A stretch of DNA of 64,000 bases from Aphanocapsa lilacina HA4352-LM1 (GCA_019359725.1 JAHHGR010000002.1:124001-188000), one strand, 5' to 3'. Positions 18,451 to 27,869 are shown, numbered from the stretch's first letter. Program-made: numbers and translations. The notes: generated by a model not told the origin, from the letters alone.

Positions 18451-21400
18451 ATGATTCCCCTGCACCTGAGCCTCAGCAATTTCTTGAGTTACCGCGACGG
18501 TCGCCTGGACTTTTCCGGGATCCATACCGCCTGCATCTGCGGAGCGAACGGTTCGGGCAAATCGTCGCTCTTAGAAGCGCTGACCTGGGTGCTCTGGGGC
18601 AAATCGCGGGCCGACTCCGACGACGATGTGGTGCGGCGGGGGGCGACCGAGGCGCGGGTGGATCTGACTTTTTCATGCGAGGGGCAGCGCTTTCGGATCA
18701 TCCGCACCCGGGTGACGGGCAAGACCAGCAGCCTCGAATTTCAGGTGGGCGACGGTGAGAGCTTTCGCACGCTCACCCGTCCGTCGCTGCGGGTCACCCA
18801 GGAGGCGATCAACGAAGTGCTGAAGATGGACTACGACACGTTCATCAACTCAGCCTACCTGCGCCAGGGCCGCGCCGACGAATTTACCGTCAAGCGCCCC
18901 GCCGAGCGCAAAGAAGTGCTCGTCGAAATTCTCAATCTCAACCGCTACGAACAGCTGTGCGAGCGCAGCAAAGAACACGAAAAACAGTTCGCCGGCCGCG
19001 CCCAGGTGCTGGCAGACCAGTTGCAAAGAAGCCGCCTGGCGCTTGGCGAGCGACCGATGGTCCAGGTGCGGCGCGATGCGACAGCAGGCGAACTCGAAGC
19101 GCTGCGCGCCCAACAGGCCCAGATCCAGCAGCGCCTGGAGCTGCTCACGACCCGCTTCCGCCAGCGCGAACAACTCGCCGGGCAACTCGAACGCCTCGAC
19201 AGCCAGATAACCCAGGCCCATCAGACCCACAGCCGCCTGCACACCCAGTGCGAGCGCCAGGCGCGCGCCGTGCGCGAGTTGGAGGTGCTCCTGGAACAGG
19301 AGGCCCAGATCACCCAGGGTTGTGCGCGCTACCAGCAGTTGTTTGCCGAGGAAGCGGCGATGGGCGAGCGGGGCAGCCGCCACCAGACGCTCACCGTCCG
19401 GCGCACCGAACTGGAACGGCGCCTCGACGGCGAGCGCCACCAGATCGAACTGCAGCTGCAGCGCCACAAAAGCCGCTTCGACGGGCTCACCCAGCAGCGG
19501 CGCGAGGCACAGACCATCCTGGAGGAGGCTCCCAAGATTGATCAGGGTCTAGCGGAACTGGCGCGCGCGCGCGAGTTGCTCACCAGCTACGAACAGCGTC
19601 AGCGCGAAGTCTTTCCCCACACCGAAGAAAAACTCCAGCTCGAACGGGAGATCCACCGCGTCTATAGCGAACTGGCCGCCCAGATCCTCGTCTACGAACA
19701 GCAACAGCGCAAACTGCAGCAAGATCTCAGCCGCCGCGGCTTCCTCGAACAGACGTTTCAAAAAGTCAGCGAAAAAGTCGAGCAGCTCGAAAAAAAACGG
19801 GTCTACCAGCAGCGGGTCACCGAAAAAGGGCTGGAGCGCAGCACCTTCGAAGCGAAACTGCGGGCTCAACAACAGCAGTACCGCAAAGAACTCGACCAAC
19901 TGGCCGAAAAAGCGGCGCTGCTGGCCCAGGGGGAGACCGATTGCCCCCTGTGCGGCGGCCCCCTCGATGCCGAGCACCGAGGGCTATTGGGCGAGCAACA
20001 CCAGCGCCAGCACGCCGAACTCGAAGATCACCTGACACTGCTGGCCCACCAGATCAGCGCCGCCGAGCACGAGGTGCGGGTGCTGCGCACCGAGTACAGC
20101 GAGCTGGTGCGCGAACTGGAGCAGTTGCCGTCGCTGTTGCAGCAGCAGGCCCAACTGCGCCAACAGCTGAGCGCCGTCGACGAGAGCAGCAGTACCAGCC
20201 AGCAGTTGCGCAGCCAAATTCAGGCCATCCGTACCCAGCTCGAGCGCGGCGATTATGCCCAGGATCTCAAGGCCCGCCACGCCGGGGTGCTCCAGCACAT
20301 CCAGATCATCAACTACGACGAAAAAGATCACGCCATGGCCCGCAGCGAGGCTGACCGCTGGCGATGGGCGGAGATCCGCGCGGGCGAACTGGAGCGCGCC
20401 CGGCGGCAACTGGGCCAGATCGAAGCGGAGATCCCGGCGCTTGAGCAAACCTGCCACCAGATGGAAAGCCAACTCACCCACCAACAGTACGGCCAGGAGC
20501 TGCAAAACCATCTGCGCGCCGCCGCCGAGCAACTGCAATCGCTCGGGTACGACAGCACTGCCCACCAGAACCTGCGCAAGCACCTGCAAGATCACCTCCA
20601 CTGGCTGAGCCGCCAGCAGGAACTGATCAAAGCGCGCAACCGTCACCCCGAGGAGCGTGGCGTTCTCCAGGAGTTGCAAAAAGCCCGGGGCGAGAGCAAA
20701 GACCTGCTCGTGCGCCTGGGCGAACAGCGCGCTGCCTTGCAGGCCGAACTCGACTCCACCCCCGACCCCCGCGAAGCTCTGGCCGCAGCACAGGCGGAGG
20801 AGCTGCTCAACCGCCGCCACCAGGAGCACAAACTCAGCGAACTAGGGGCAGCCGACCAGCGTCTCGCCCAGATAGATGCCCTCCAGGAGCAAATTGCCCA
20901 GCAGCAAAGCCAGCTGGAGCACGCCCAGCGTCAGCAGGCCCTCTACAAAGAACTCACCCGCGCCTTCGGCAAAAACGGCATCCAGGCACTAATCATCGAA
21001 AACGTGCTTCCTGAACTGGAGACCGAGACCAACCGGCTGCTCTCCCGGCTGTGCGACAGCCAGCTGCACATCCAGTTCATCACCCAGCGCGCCTCTAAAA
21101 ACGCCAAAAAACTGATCGACACCCTCGACATTTTGATCGCCGACGCCCGCGGCACGCGTCCCTACGAAACCTACTCAGGAGGCGAAGCCTACCGGGTCAA
21201 CTTCGCCATTCGCCTCGCCCTCTCGCGACTGCTGGCCCGTCGCTCCGGGGCCGCATTGCAAACGCTGATCATCGACGAAGGCTTCGGCACCCAGGATGCC
21301 GAGGGCCGCGACCGCCTGGTGCAGTCGATCAACACCGTCGCCGACGACTTTGCCTGTATCCTGGTGATCACCCACATCCAGGAACTCAAAGAAGCCTTCC

Positions 21401-21459
21401 AGTCGCGCATCGAGGTCGAAAAAAACCACCAGGGCTCCCAGCTCAGCGTCGTGCTGTAG
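18451..21459 (+). CDS. sbcC: SbcC/Rad50-type ATPase of the SbcCD nuclease
   Basis: A 1002-aa SMC-related protein. Walker A is GANGSGKSS near the N-terminus, and two long coiled-coil arms very rich in Gln, Glu, Leu and Arg surround a zinc-hook CPLCGGPL near residue 498. The ABC signature YSGGEAYRVNFAIRLALSRL and Walker B LIIDEGFGTQDAEG lie near the end. With the SbcD nuclease it opens DNA hairpins and processes ends. No sbcD gene is in this window, so the partner is encoded elsewhere. Length is typical for the family. The hspR gene follows after 74 bp on the same strand. Confidence 0.93.
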   Translation: MIPLHLSLSNFLSYRDGRLDFSGIHTACICGANGSGKSSLLEALTWVLWGKSRADSDDDVVRRGATEARVDLTFSCEGQRFRIIRTRVTGKTSSLEFQVGDGESFRTLTRPSLRVTQEAINEVLKMDYDTFINSAYLRQGRADEFTVKRPAERKEVLVEILNLNRYEQLCERSKEHEKQFAGRAQVLADQLQRSRLALGERPMVQVRRDATAGELEALRAQQAQIQQRLELLTTRFRQREQLAGQLERLDSQITQAHQTHSRLHTQCERQARAVRELEVLLEQEAQITQGCARYQQLFAEEAAMGERGSRHQTLTVRRTELERRLDGERHQIELQLQRHKSRFDGLTQQRREAQTILEEAPKIDQGLAELARARELLTSYEQRQREVFPHTEEKLQLEREIHRVYSELAAQILVYEQQQRKLQQDLSRRGFLEQTFQKVSEKVEQLEKKRVYQQRVTEKGLERSTFEAKLRAQQQQYRKELDQLAEKAALLAQGETDCPLCGGPLDAEHRGLLGEQHQRQHAELEDHLTLLAHQISAAEHEVRVLRTEYSELVRELEQLPSLLQQQAQLRQQLSAVDESSSTSQQLRSQIQAIRTQLERGDYAQDLKARHAGVLQHIQIINYDEKDHAMARSEADRWRWAEIRAGELERARRQLGQIEAEIPALEQTCHQMESQLTHQQYGQELQNHLRAAAEQLQSLGYDSTAHQNLRKHLQDHLHWLSRQQELIKARNRHPEERGVLQELQKARGESKDLLVRLGEQRAALQAELDSTPDPREALAAAQAEELLNRRHQEHKLSELGAADQRLAQIDALQEQIAQQQSQLEHAQRQQALYKELTRAFGKNGIQALIIENVLPELETETNRLLSRLCDSQLHIQFITQRASKNAKKLIDTLDILIADARGTRPYETYSGGEAYRVNFAIRLALSRLLARRSGAALQTLIIDEGFGTQDAEGRDRLVQSINTVADDFACILVITHIQELKEAFQSRIEVEKNHQGSQLSVVL

Positions 21460-21533
21460 GCGCTATTCCCCGATGCGGCCGGATATATTGAGTGTGTTAG
21501 CATAAGCTCGTATGCCAGGTTTGGACTCAAGTC

Positions 21534-21929
21534 ATGGTTCACTTCGACAATCCGAAGGACCGGCCCGTCTATATTATTTCGGTCGCGGCGGAGTTGGTCG
21601 GGATGCACCCGCAAACCCTGCGCCAGTACGAGCGGGCAGGTCTGTTACGTCCCTATCGCATGCCGGGTCGCGGCGAGGGCAAGGGCGGCAAAGAGCGCGA
21701 GACGCGTCTGTATTCTGAGCACGACATCGAGCAGTTGCGCTATATCAAGCGCCTCACGCAGGAGTTAAAAGTCAACCTCGAAGGGGTGAAGCAAATTGCC
21801 CTGCTCAAAGAAGAACTCGACTCGCGTCAGCGCGAACTGGATAAGCAAAAGCAAAAGATGCAACAAGAGATCCAGCGGCTACGCTCGAAGATCGGCCAGC
21901 TGGAAGTGCAGATAGAAGAAGAAGTCTGA
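21534..21929 (+). CDS. hspR: HspR-like MerR-family regulator
   Basis: A 131-aa MerR-type DNA-binding protein. The winged-helix segment [20 protein letters not shown] is followed by AGLLRPYR and a [12 protein letters not shown] helix. The C-terminal 45 residues ([20 protein letters not shown] onward) form a dimerisation coiled coil. This arrangement and the opening [12 protein letters not shown] match HspR, which represses chaperone operons with DnaK as co-repressor in other bacteria. No chaperone gene is adjacent, so the target is inferred from the family. It ends at a strong terminator. Confidence 0.88.
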   Translation: MVHFDNPKDRPVYIISVAAELVGMHPQTLRQYERAGLLRPYRMPGRGEGKGGKERETRLYSEHDIEQLRYIKRLTQELKVNLEGVKQIALLKEELDSRQRELDKQKQKMQQEIQRLRSKIGQLEVQIEEEV

Positions 21930-21936
21930 TCCCCCG

Positions 21937-21957
21937 ACCCCCCTTAAGAAGGGGGGT
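21937..21957. terminator. hairpin between hspR and accA
   Basis: Inverted repeat CCCCCCTT (21938-21945), AAG loop, AAGGGGGG (21949-21956), plus an A-T pair outside it. It is placed 8 bp after the hspR stop and 15 bp from the accA stop, between convergent genes, and could serve both. Only a short T run follows on the plus strand. Confidence 0.7.
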
Positions 21958-21971
21958 TGCGTAGCCGGGGG

Positions 21972-22952
21972 TTAGATTTCCTGGAAGCGGGCCATGGCCC
22001 GGAATTTCTCGTAGCGCTGGGTACGGCGGGTAGGGCCGTCCAGGGTCAAGAGTTCATCTAGGTGCCGCAGGAGTGCTTCTTTGAGATTGGCGGCGGCGCG
22101 CTGCGGGTCGCGGTGGGCGCCTCCCGGGGGTTCAGGGATAATCTCATCGACAATCCCCAGTTGCTTGAGGTCGCGGGCAGTGATCTTCAGGGCATTGGCG
22201 GCCTGCTCGATGTGCTTTTTGTCGCGCCAGAGGATCACCGAGCAGCTGTCGGGAGAAATCACCGAGTAAACGGCGTACTCGAACATCAGCATGCGGTTGC
22301 CGACGCCGATGGCGAGCGCTCCGCCGGAGCCGCCCTCGCCGATCACCGCACAAAGGATGGGCACCTCGTAGCTGAACATGTGCTGGAGGTTACGGGCAAT
22401 TGCCTCCCCCTGGCCGCGCTGTTCGGCATCGACACCGGCGTGGGCGCCGGGGGTGTCGATGAGGGCGATGATTGGCAATTGAAAATGGTTAGCATGGTCC
22501 ATCAGGCGCAGGGCTTTGCGGTAACCCTCCGGCTGGGGCATGCCGAAGTTGCGCTGGATGTTGTCCTTGGTGTCGCGGCCTTTTTGGTGGCCCATAATCA
22601 CCACCGGGTGATCCCCCAGGCGCGCCAGGCCCCCCACCAGGGCCAGATCGTCGCCAAACAGCCGGTCGCCGTGCAATTCGACCCATTCTTCGCACAATAG
22701 CTGGATGTAGTCGAGGGTGCTGGGCCGCTTCGGATTGCGGGCCAGCTGCAAAATATCTTTGGGGGGCAGGTTGGCGTACAGATCGCGGCGCAGTTCCGCA
22801 GCCCGCGCTTCGATCTCAGCCAGTTGCGCTGAGACATCGACGTTGTTTTCTTCGGCAAAGCGCCGGATGTCGTCGAGGCGCGCCTCCAGTTCCATCAGTT
22901 CGCGCTCAAAATCCAGCGAAGGTCCGGGTGTTGCACTGCGAGATTGCGTCAT
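21972..22952 (-). CDS. accA: acetyl-CoA carboxylase carboxyltransferase, alpha subunit
   Basis: A 326-aa alpha subunit of the carboxyltransferase half of acetyl-CoA carboxylase, which with AccD moves the carboxyl group from biotin to acetyl-CoA in the first step of fatty-acid synthesis. The N-terminal coiled coil (LDFERELMELEARLDDI) is followed by the crotonase-like core with GEGGSGGALAIGVGNRMLM forming the CoA-binding oxyanion region. The start is ATG 22952 (MTQSRSATPG); the frame extends to 22976. It stands alone, as is usual for accA in cyanobacteria. It is divergent from the glycosyltransferase with about 107 bp between starts. Confidence 0.96.
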   Translation of the reverse strand: MTQSRSATPGPSLDFERELMELEARLDDIRRFAEENNVDVSAQLAEIEARAAELRRDLYANLPPKDILQLARNPKRPSTLDYIQLLCEEWVELHGDRLFGDDLALVGGLARLGDHPVVIMGHQKGRDTKDNIQRNFGMPQPEGYRKALRLMDHANHFQLPIIALIDTPGAHAGVDAEQRGQGEAIARNLQHMFSYEVPILCAVIGEGGSGGALAIGVGNRMLMFEYAVYSVISPDSCSVILWRDKKHIEQAANALKITARDLKQLGIVDEIIPEPPGGAHRDPQRAAANLKEALLRHLDELLTLDGPTRRTQRYEKFRAMARFQEI

Positions 22953-23059
22953 AGCGAATGACCGATGAGTGAGCACATCCTAGCAGTTGCCCGGGGTCCA
23001 TCCGTCCGAGGTGCACAGTATGCTGGTTTTGACGCAGTGTTCCGCCGAGTCTTGCCTTC

Positions 23060-24241
23060 ATGAAAATCCTTGCCCTGGCCTGGGAATTCCCGCCGCGCAT
23101 CGTGGGCGGCATCGCCCGCCATGTCGCCGAACTGTACCCGGAGCTCGTCCGCCTCGGCCACGAAGTGCATCTGATTACTGTCGAATTCGGCCAGGCGCCG
23201 GGCTATGAGATCGTCGACGGTATCTCGGTGCACCGGGTGCCGGTAGGAACGGCCAACGACTTCTTTCACTGGATTGTCTTGATGAACGAGGCCATGGGGG
23301 CGCGCGGCGCCAAGCTCCTCATCGAAGACGGTCCCTTCGACCTCGTCCACGCCCACGACTGGCTGGTGCAGGACGCGGCCGTCGCCCTCAAGTACAACTT
23401 CAAGCTGCCGGTGGTCTCCACCGTGCACGCCACCGAGTACGGCCGCTACAACGGCATCTGGACCGACACCCAGCGCTATATTCACCTTAAGGAGTTTTCA
23501 CTGGTCTACCAGTCCTGGCGGACGATCGTCTGCACCAACTACATGCGCGGCGAACTGGAGCGCGCCTTCGGCTGCCCCTGGAACAAGATGGACGTTATTC
23601 CCAACGGCATCAAAGCTTCCAAAAAAGAGCGGGCCGATTTTGACCGTTGGGCGTTTCGTCGCCGCTTCGCCTATGACCACGAAAAGATTGTCTACTACGT
23701 CGGGCGGATGGCCTACGAAAAGGGCGTCCAGTTTCTGGTGGAGGCGATGCCCAAGGTGCTCTGGGAGTACCCGAATGCCAAATTCGTGATTATCGGCGGC
23801 GGCAACACCGATCACCTCCGGCGGCGGGTGGGCGAACTCGGCCTCTCGAACAAGGGCTACTTCACCGGCTTCATGCCCGACGACGATCTCGACCGCTTTC
23901 AGCAGGTGGCCGACTGTGCGGTCTTCCCGAGCCTGTACGAACCCTTTGGGATCGTCGCACTCGAAAGCTTTGCCGCCGGGGTGCCGGTGGTGGTCTCCGA
24001 CACCGGCGGTCTACCGGAGGTGGTCACCCACACCAAGACGGGCGTGGTCACCTACACCGGCAACGCCGATTCGCTCGCCTGGGGCATTCTTGAAGTGATC
24101 CGCAACCCCGGCTACGCCCGGTGGCTCAAGGACAGCGCCCGCGCGGCGGTCTGGTCCCGCTTCGGCTGGGAGAGTATCGCCCGCTCGACGGTGGCAGTCT
24201 ACGAGCGGGTCGTCCATGAGCGACTGAATACTCCCTGGTAG
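23060..24241 (+). CDS. glycosyltransferase family 4 (glycogen-synthase-like)
   Basis: A 393-aa GT-B glycosyltransferase. The N-terminal donor-site loop is WEFPPRIVGGIARHVAELYPE. The C-terminal NDP-sugar-binding region is SLYEPFGIVALESFAAGVPVV with the EX7E pair, and the VGRMAYEKGVQFLVEA strand opens that domain. The pattern is closest to actinobacterial/cyanobacterial GT4 enzymes acting on glycogen or exopolysaccharide. No signal or membrane segment is present, so it acts in the cytoplasm. The acceptor is not known and no polysaccharide cluster surrounds it. Confidence 0.88.
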   Translation: MKILALAWEFPPRIVGGIARHVAELYPELVRLGHEVHLITVEFGQAPGYEIVDGISVHRVPVGTANDFFHWIVLMNEAMGARGAKLLIEDGPFDLVHAHDWLVQDAAVALKYNFKLPVVSTVHATEYGRYNGIWTDTQRYIHLKEFSLVYQSWRTIVCTNYMRGELERAFGCPWNKMDVIPNGIKASKKERADFDRWAFRRRFAYDHEKIVYYVGRMAYEKGVQFLVEAMPKVLWEYPNAKFVIIGGGNTDHLRRRVGELGLSNKGYFTGFMPDDDLDRFQQVADCAVFPSLYEPFGIVALESFAAGVPVVVSDTGGLPEVVTHTKTGVVTYTGNADSLAWGILEVIRNPGYARWLKDSARAAVWSRFGWESIARSTVAVYERVVHERLNTPW

Positions 24242-24387
24242 CTTACTGAGTGAACTGTTTTCTGTGATCGTTACACCGTGTACGGTCAGTTGCCCGAGCC
24301 AGCCGAGACCGAGAAGCCATCCGTCTGATTGAGCAATAGATGAGTCATATCAAATCCGTATGAACAGTGAGGCCAGAACAAAGTGTC

Positions 24388-24426
24388 GCAGGTGTCAGGG
24401 GGGACTTACCGCCACCTGACACCTGC
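24388..24426. terminator. 12-bp inverted repeat carrying the GGTGTCAGG motif
   Basis: Arms GCAGGTGTCAGG (24388-24399) and CCTGACACCTGC (24415-24426) pair perfectly across 15 nt, directly after the stop codon of the first dockerin-like gene (minus strand) and downstream of the glycosyltransferase (plus strand). It is likely a shared terminator. The core motif recurs elsewhere in the window. Confidence 0.6.
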
Positions 24427-24427
24427 C

Positions 24428-25561
24428 CTAAAACTCCACCCGCGACGGGCGCTCGTTGCTGCTTGGATCTTCGAGCACCAGGTGGGCAAATTCAATGTCG
24501 TCGTAGTCGGGGGTGCTGTCTATCGGGAAGCGCATGCCTCCCCCAAAACCGAACAGGCCGCCCAGCATGCCGCCGAAGCCCCGGCTGCTCATCACCGCTC
24601 CACCCCGGTTGCCGCCCACCGGATGGGTCTCCAGGCGCAGTTCGTTGTTGCCGCGTACCAAAAGCCAGCGGGGAATGGTGACCGGGATGTTGTCGCCGTT
24701 GACGAAGATCTGTTTGATCAGGCTGCCGTTGAGGTAGACGCGCAATCCGTCGCTGGAAGTGCCGTACAGGGGCAGTTGCGATTGGCCGGCTGCTACCGAT
24801 TCGGGGGTATCCAGACCAATCAGTGAGCCGATGCGCAGGATCATGTCGCGCTGGGGGAGGCGATCGAGGGCAAAGGTTTTGGTGTAGCTGCGGCCCTGGG
24901 CGGGTTGGCGAAATTCGGCGTAGTTGGCCGAACCGGGGCCGAAGCTGTTGTCGCCCAGGTGCACCAGGCCGTCGTCGACTACCTGCAGGCGGGGGCTCAA
25001 GCGTTCGAGCTTGAGCTGAAAGCCGCCCCCCCCCCGCGAAGCCATCGCCGTCGGAGCGTAATTAGAGGCTTTTGCCGTCAAAATCTTCCCGGCGCTCGAT
25101 TTGGGCAGTTGAAAGCGGCCCTGGGAATCGGTGCGCACGGTCACCCCCTCATCCGGCAGCGACACTTCGACACCCGCAAGCGGCCTGCCGGTGGTCTTAT
25201 CCACCACCACGCCGCTGTCGGCGCTTTTGAGATCGATAGACGCGCCCGAGGTATCGGGGGCGGCGGTCCTCTGGTTTTGAGCCGCGCTCGCACTGCGACC
25301 GCCTGGAGCGGGAGTGACCGCGAGTCCCGAAAGGCGCCTGTCGAGCCTCTCGCGGTCGGTGGCGGTGATCTTGCCGTCGCCGTCGGCGTCGGCGGCTTTG
25401 ATCTGCTCGTCCTGCAGCAGCAGCGAGCCTTCCAGGTACGCGTCGATGAGGCGGATGTCGCCCGCATCGACGCGGCCGTCGCCATTGACGTCGCCACTTT
25501 CGGCCCAGGCCGGAGCGGCTGCGAGCAAGGCAAGACCAACCAAACACAGAACGCGGATCAT
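24428..25561 (-). CDS. secreted dockerin-like protein with carboxypeptidase-regulatory-like domain (paralogue 1)
   Basis: A 377-aa secreted protein. The signal peptide is MIRVLCLVGLALLAAAPAWA. Two EF-hand-like calcium loops of a type I dockerin follow (DVNGDGRVDAGD and DADGDGKITATD), then a beta-sandwich that starts VVVDKTTGRPLAGVEVSLPD (carboxypeptidase-regulatory-like), then a C-terminal domain ending DYDDIEFAHLVLEDP. A Gly/Phe-rich insert (GFGGMLGGLFGFGGG) near the end is unique to this copy. It is last of three tandem paralogues on one strand. The function is unknown: cell-surface or extracellular assembly is inferred from the dockerin-like module. Confidence 0.8.
   Translation of the reverse strand: MIRVLCLVGLALLAAAPAWAESGDVNGDGRVDAGDIRLIDAYLEGSLLLQDEQIKAADADGDGKITATDRERLDRRLSGLAVTPAPGGRSASAAQNQRTAAPDTSGASIDLKSADSGVVVDKTTGRPLAGVEVSLPDEGVTVRTDSQGRFQLPKSSAGKILTAKASNYAPTAMASRGGGGFQLKLERLSPRLQVVDDGLVHLGDNSFGPGSANYAEFRQPAQGRSYTKTFALDRLPQRDMILRIGSLIGLDTPESVAAGQSQLPLYGTSSDGLRVYLNGSLIKQIFVNGDNIPVTIPRWLLVRGNNELRLETHPVGGNRGGAVMSSRGFGGMLGGLFGFGGGMRFPIDSTPDYDDIEFAHLVLEDPSSNERPSRVEF
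25116..25495. repeat. 380-bp block, copy A, identical to copy B at 26290-26669
   Basis: Reading both segments side by side I find no difference over 380 bp at a constant offset of 1174 bp. The block covers the dockerin-like module and the first part of the beta-sandwich in paralogue 1. Sequence diverges sharply at both edges. Confidence 0.85.
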
Positions 25562-25610
25562 GGGGGTGATAAACCTAGGGTCCATCAGCAATGGACGTGA
25601 CGTCGGGCTT

Positions 25611-26741
25611 TTAGGGTTCCCGACGCTCCAGCGCCTTGCCGCTCGGATCGACAATCACCAGATGGGTGAACTCGATATCGTCATAGTCTAGCGAATCGGG
25701 GGATAGGGCCATGTCCCCCAGGCCCAGCCCGCGCATCTTGCCCAGGAAGCTGTCGGGTTCGATAACCACGCCGCTGCGGTTGATGAGCGCCGCCTCGAGG
25801 GCGATCTCGTTGGCGCCTGGGCGCAACAGTTGCCGTGGCAGCGCAATGGCGATGTCGTCGCCGTTCAGGAGCAGTTCACCGATGAGCCGGCCGTTGAGAC
25901 GCACCTTCACGCCACCGGCCCGTTGCTCGCGGCGGCCGGCGGCCGGGAGATTCGATTGACCGGCGGCGATCGCTTCTTCGGTGTCTATGCCGATGAGCGA
26001 GCCGATGCGCAGTTGTAGATCCTGATTTGGAGAACGGCCGAGCCCAAAGGTGCGGGTGTAGCGGGTGCCGGCGGCAGGTGCCTGGAATTGCCCCGCTCCT
26101 GCCGAGCGGCGGTCGTAGTTGTTATCTCCCAGATGCACCAGTTCGTCGTCGAGCACCTGCACGCGCGGGTTGAGGCGCTCCAGCTGCAACTGAAAACCCC
26201 GCTGGCCGCGGGTGGTCACAGAAGCAGGCACGTAGTTCTCGGCGCGGGCCGAGAGAATTTTGCCGGAGGAGGTGCCAGGTAAGCGAAAACGGCCCTGGGA
26301 ATCGGTGCGCACGGTCACCCCCTCATCCGGCAGCGACACTTCGACACCCGCAAGCGGCCTGCCGGTGGTCTTATCCACCACCACGCCGCTGTCGGCGCTT
26401 TTGAGATCGATAGACGCGCCCGAGGTATCGGGGGCGGCGGTCCTCTGGTTTTGAGCCGCGCTCGCACTGCGACCGCCTGGAGCGGGAGTGACCGCGAGTC
26501 CCGAAAGGCGCCTGTCGAGCCTCTCGCGGTCGGTGGCGGTGATCTTGCCGTCGCCGTCGGCGTCGGCGGCTTTGATCTGCTCGTCCTGCAGCAGCAGCGA
26601 GCCTTCCAGGTACGCGTCGATGAGGCGGATGTCGCCCGCATCGACGCGGCCGTCGCCATTGACGTCGCCGCTCGCCGTCCGGGCCGCGGCTCCCGCCGTC
26701 CAGACGCCCAGGCAAACAAATAAAAATATAATTCGGCGCAC
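25611..26741 (-). CDS. secreted dockerin-like protein (paralogue 2)
   Basis: A 376-aa protein of the same layout as its neighbours: signal peptide MRRIIFLFVCLGVWTAGAAA, two calcium loops, the regulatory-like sandwich, and a C-terminal domain ending DYDDIEFTHLVIVDPSG. Its dockerin and sandwich start are identical at DNA level to paralogue 1, while the C-terminal half is clearly divergent (VQVLDDELVHLGDNNY against VQVVDDGLVHLGDNSF). Its stop is 49 bp before the start of paralogue 1 and its start is 16 bp after the stop of paralogue 3, consistent with one transcript. Confidence 0.8.
   Translation of the reverse strand: MRRIIFLFVCLGVWTAGAAARTASGDVNGDGRVDAGDIRLIDAYLEGSLLLQDEQIKAADADGDGKITATDRERLDRRLSGLAVTPAPGGRSASAAQNQRTAAPDTSGASIDLKSADSGVVVDKTTGRPLAGVEVSLPDEGVTVRTDSQGRFRLPGTSSGKILSARAENYVPASVTTRGQRGFQLQLERLNPRVQVLDDELVHLGDNNYDRRSAGAGQFQAPAAGTRYTRTFGLGRSPNQDLQLRIGSLIGIDTEEAIAAGQSNLPAAGRREQRAGGVKVRLNGRLIGELLLNGDDIAIALPRQLLRPGANEIALEAALINRSGVVIEPDSFLGKMRGLGLGDMALSPDSLDYDDIEFTHLVIVDPSGKALERREP
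26290..26669. repeat. 380-bp block, copy B, identical to copy A at 25116-25495
   Basis: Second copy of the identical segment, inside paralogue 2. Paralogue 3, just upstream, shows the same domains but many differences, so the identity is specific to copies 1 and 2. Confidence 0.85.
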
Positions 26742-26757
26742 GGGGCACCTCCCGAGT

Positions 26758-27852
26758 TCAGGGACCGGGCGGCGACGGCTTTTTACCGAGTTCGCCCTCC
26801 AGCTTGCCGTCGACGAGCGATCCGGTCGGATCGACGATCACTAGATGGGCAAATTCTATATCATCCAGATCGAAGCTGCTGCGGGTCGCCGTGCCGTACA
26901 GGCCGGTGACGGGCTTGGATATAGATATATTGTTCTGGTCATAGGGATCGACACTCAGCATCAGGCGGTTGCTGCCGCGCTGCAAAAGCCAGCGGGGCAG
27001 TTTGACCTCGAGGTTGTCGCCGTTGAGGACCAGTCGCTCGATGGCCGAGCCGTTGAGGAAGATGCGCAGCCCGCCCCTGGGCAGGATGCGGTCGGTGAGG
27101 CCCGACTGGCCCGCCGCCACCGATTCGGGCGTGTCGAGGCCAATCAGCGAGCCGATGCGCAGCGTCAAATCCTCGCGCGGAAAGCTTGTCAGTTCGAAGG
27201 TTTTCTCGAACCGGCCGCCGATGCTGCGCAGGTTGAATTGCAGAGCGCCCGCCGAATTGGGATCGAAGTCGTCGTTGCCCAGATGGTAGAGGTTGTCGTC
27301 GACCACCATCAACTGAGGGTTCAACTGTTCGAGCAACAGCCGGTAGCCGCCGCTGCCGCCGCGAGCGAGGGTGATCGACTGGGGCGCGTAGCTGGAAGCT
27401 TTAGCGGTGAGGATCTTGCCCGCCGGGGCGCGGGCGAGCTTGAAGCGGCCCTGGGCGTCGGTGCGCACGGTGATCCCTTCATCAGGCAGCGACACTTCCA
27501 CACCGGCGAGCGGTTTGCCGGTGGTCTTGTCGAGTACGACACCGCCGCTGACGCTCTGCAATTCCAGTTGGCTTGCCGGGCCGGATTTGACGGTAATGCC
27601 TTCGATCCGCCGCTTGAGCAGTTCGCGGTCGTTGCGGGTCACCTTGCCGTCGCCGTCGGCGTCGGCGGCTTTAATCTGGTCGTTTTGCAACAGCAGATCG
27701 CCGCGCAGGTACTGCTCGACGAGGTGCACATCGAGATCGTCTACGCGGCCGTCGCTGTTGAGGTCGCCGCTGGCAGCGGGCAGGCTCTGGGCCAAAAGCA
27801 ACAGGCTGGCGGCGGTCATCAAGTGGACCCGGCTTCGGTGGCGCACGCGCAT
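26758..27852 (-). CDS. secreted dockerin-like protein (paralogue 3, first of the run)
   Basis: A 364-aa protein with a signal peptide (MTAASLLLLAQSLPAASG if started at 27819, or an 11-residue longer basic lead from 27852). Calcium loops are DLNSDGRVDDLD and DADGDGKVTRND. The sandwich starts VVLDKTTGKPLAGVEVSLPD and the C-terminal domain ends DLDDIEFAHLVIVDPTG. It lacks the Ala/Ser/Gln linker present between dockerin and sandwich in paralogues 1 and 2. As the promoter-proximal copy with the most divergent sequence it may be the ancestral member. No cohesin domain was recognised in the window. Confidence 0.8.
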   Translation of the reverse strand: MRVRHRSRVHLMTAASLLLLAQSLPAASGDLNSDGRVDDLDVHLVEQYLRGDLLLQNDQIKAADADGDGKVTRNDRELLKRRIEGITVKSGPASQLELQSVSGGVVLDKTTGKPLAGVEVSLPDEGITVRTDAQGRFKLARAPAGKILTAKASSYAPQSITLARGGSGGYRLLLEQLNPQLMVVDDNLYHLGNDDFDPNSAGALQFNLRSIGGRFEKTFELTSFPREDLTLRIGSLIGLDTPESVAAGQSGLTDRILPRGGLRIFLNGSAIERLVLNGDNLEVKLPRWLLQRGSNRLMLSVDPYDQNNISISKPVTGLYGTATRSSFDLDDIEFAHLVIVDPTGSLVDGKLEGELGKKPSPPGP

Positions 27853-27869
27853 CGCTTCAATCTCGCCGC

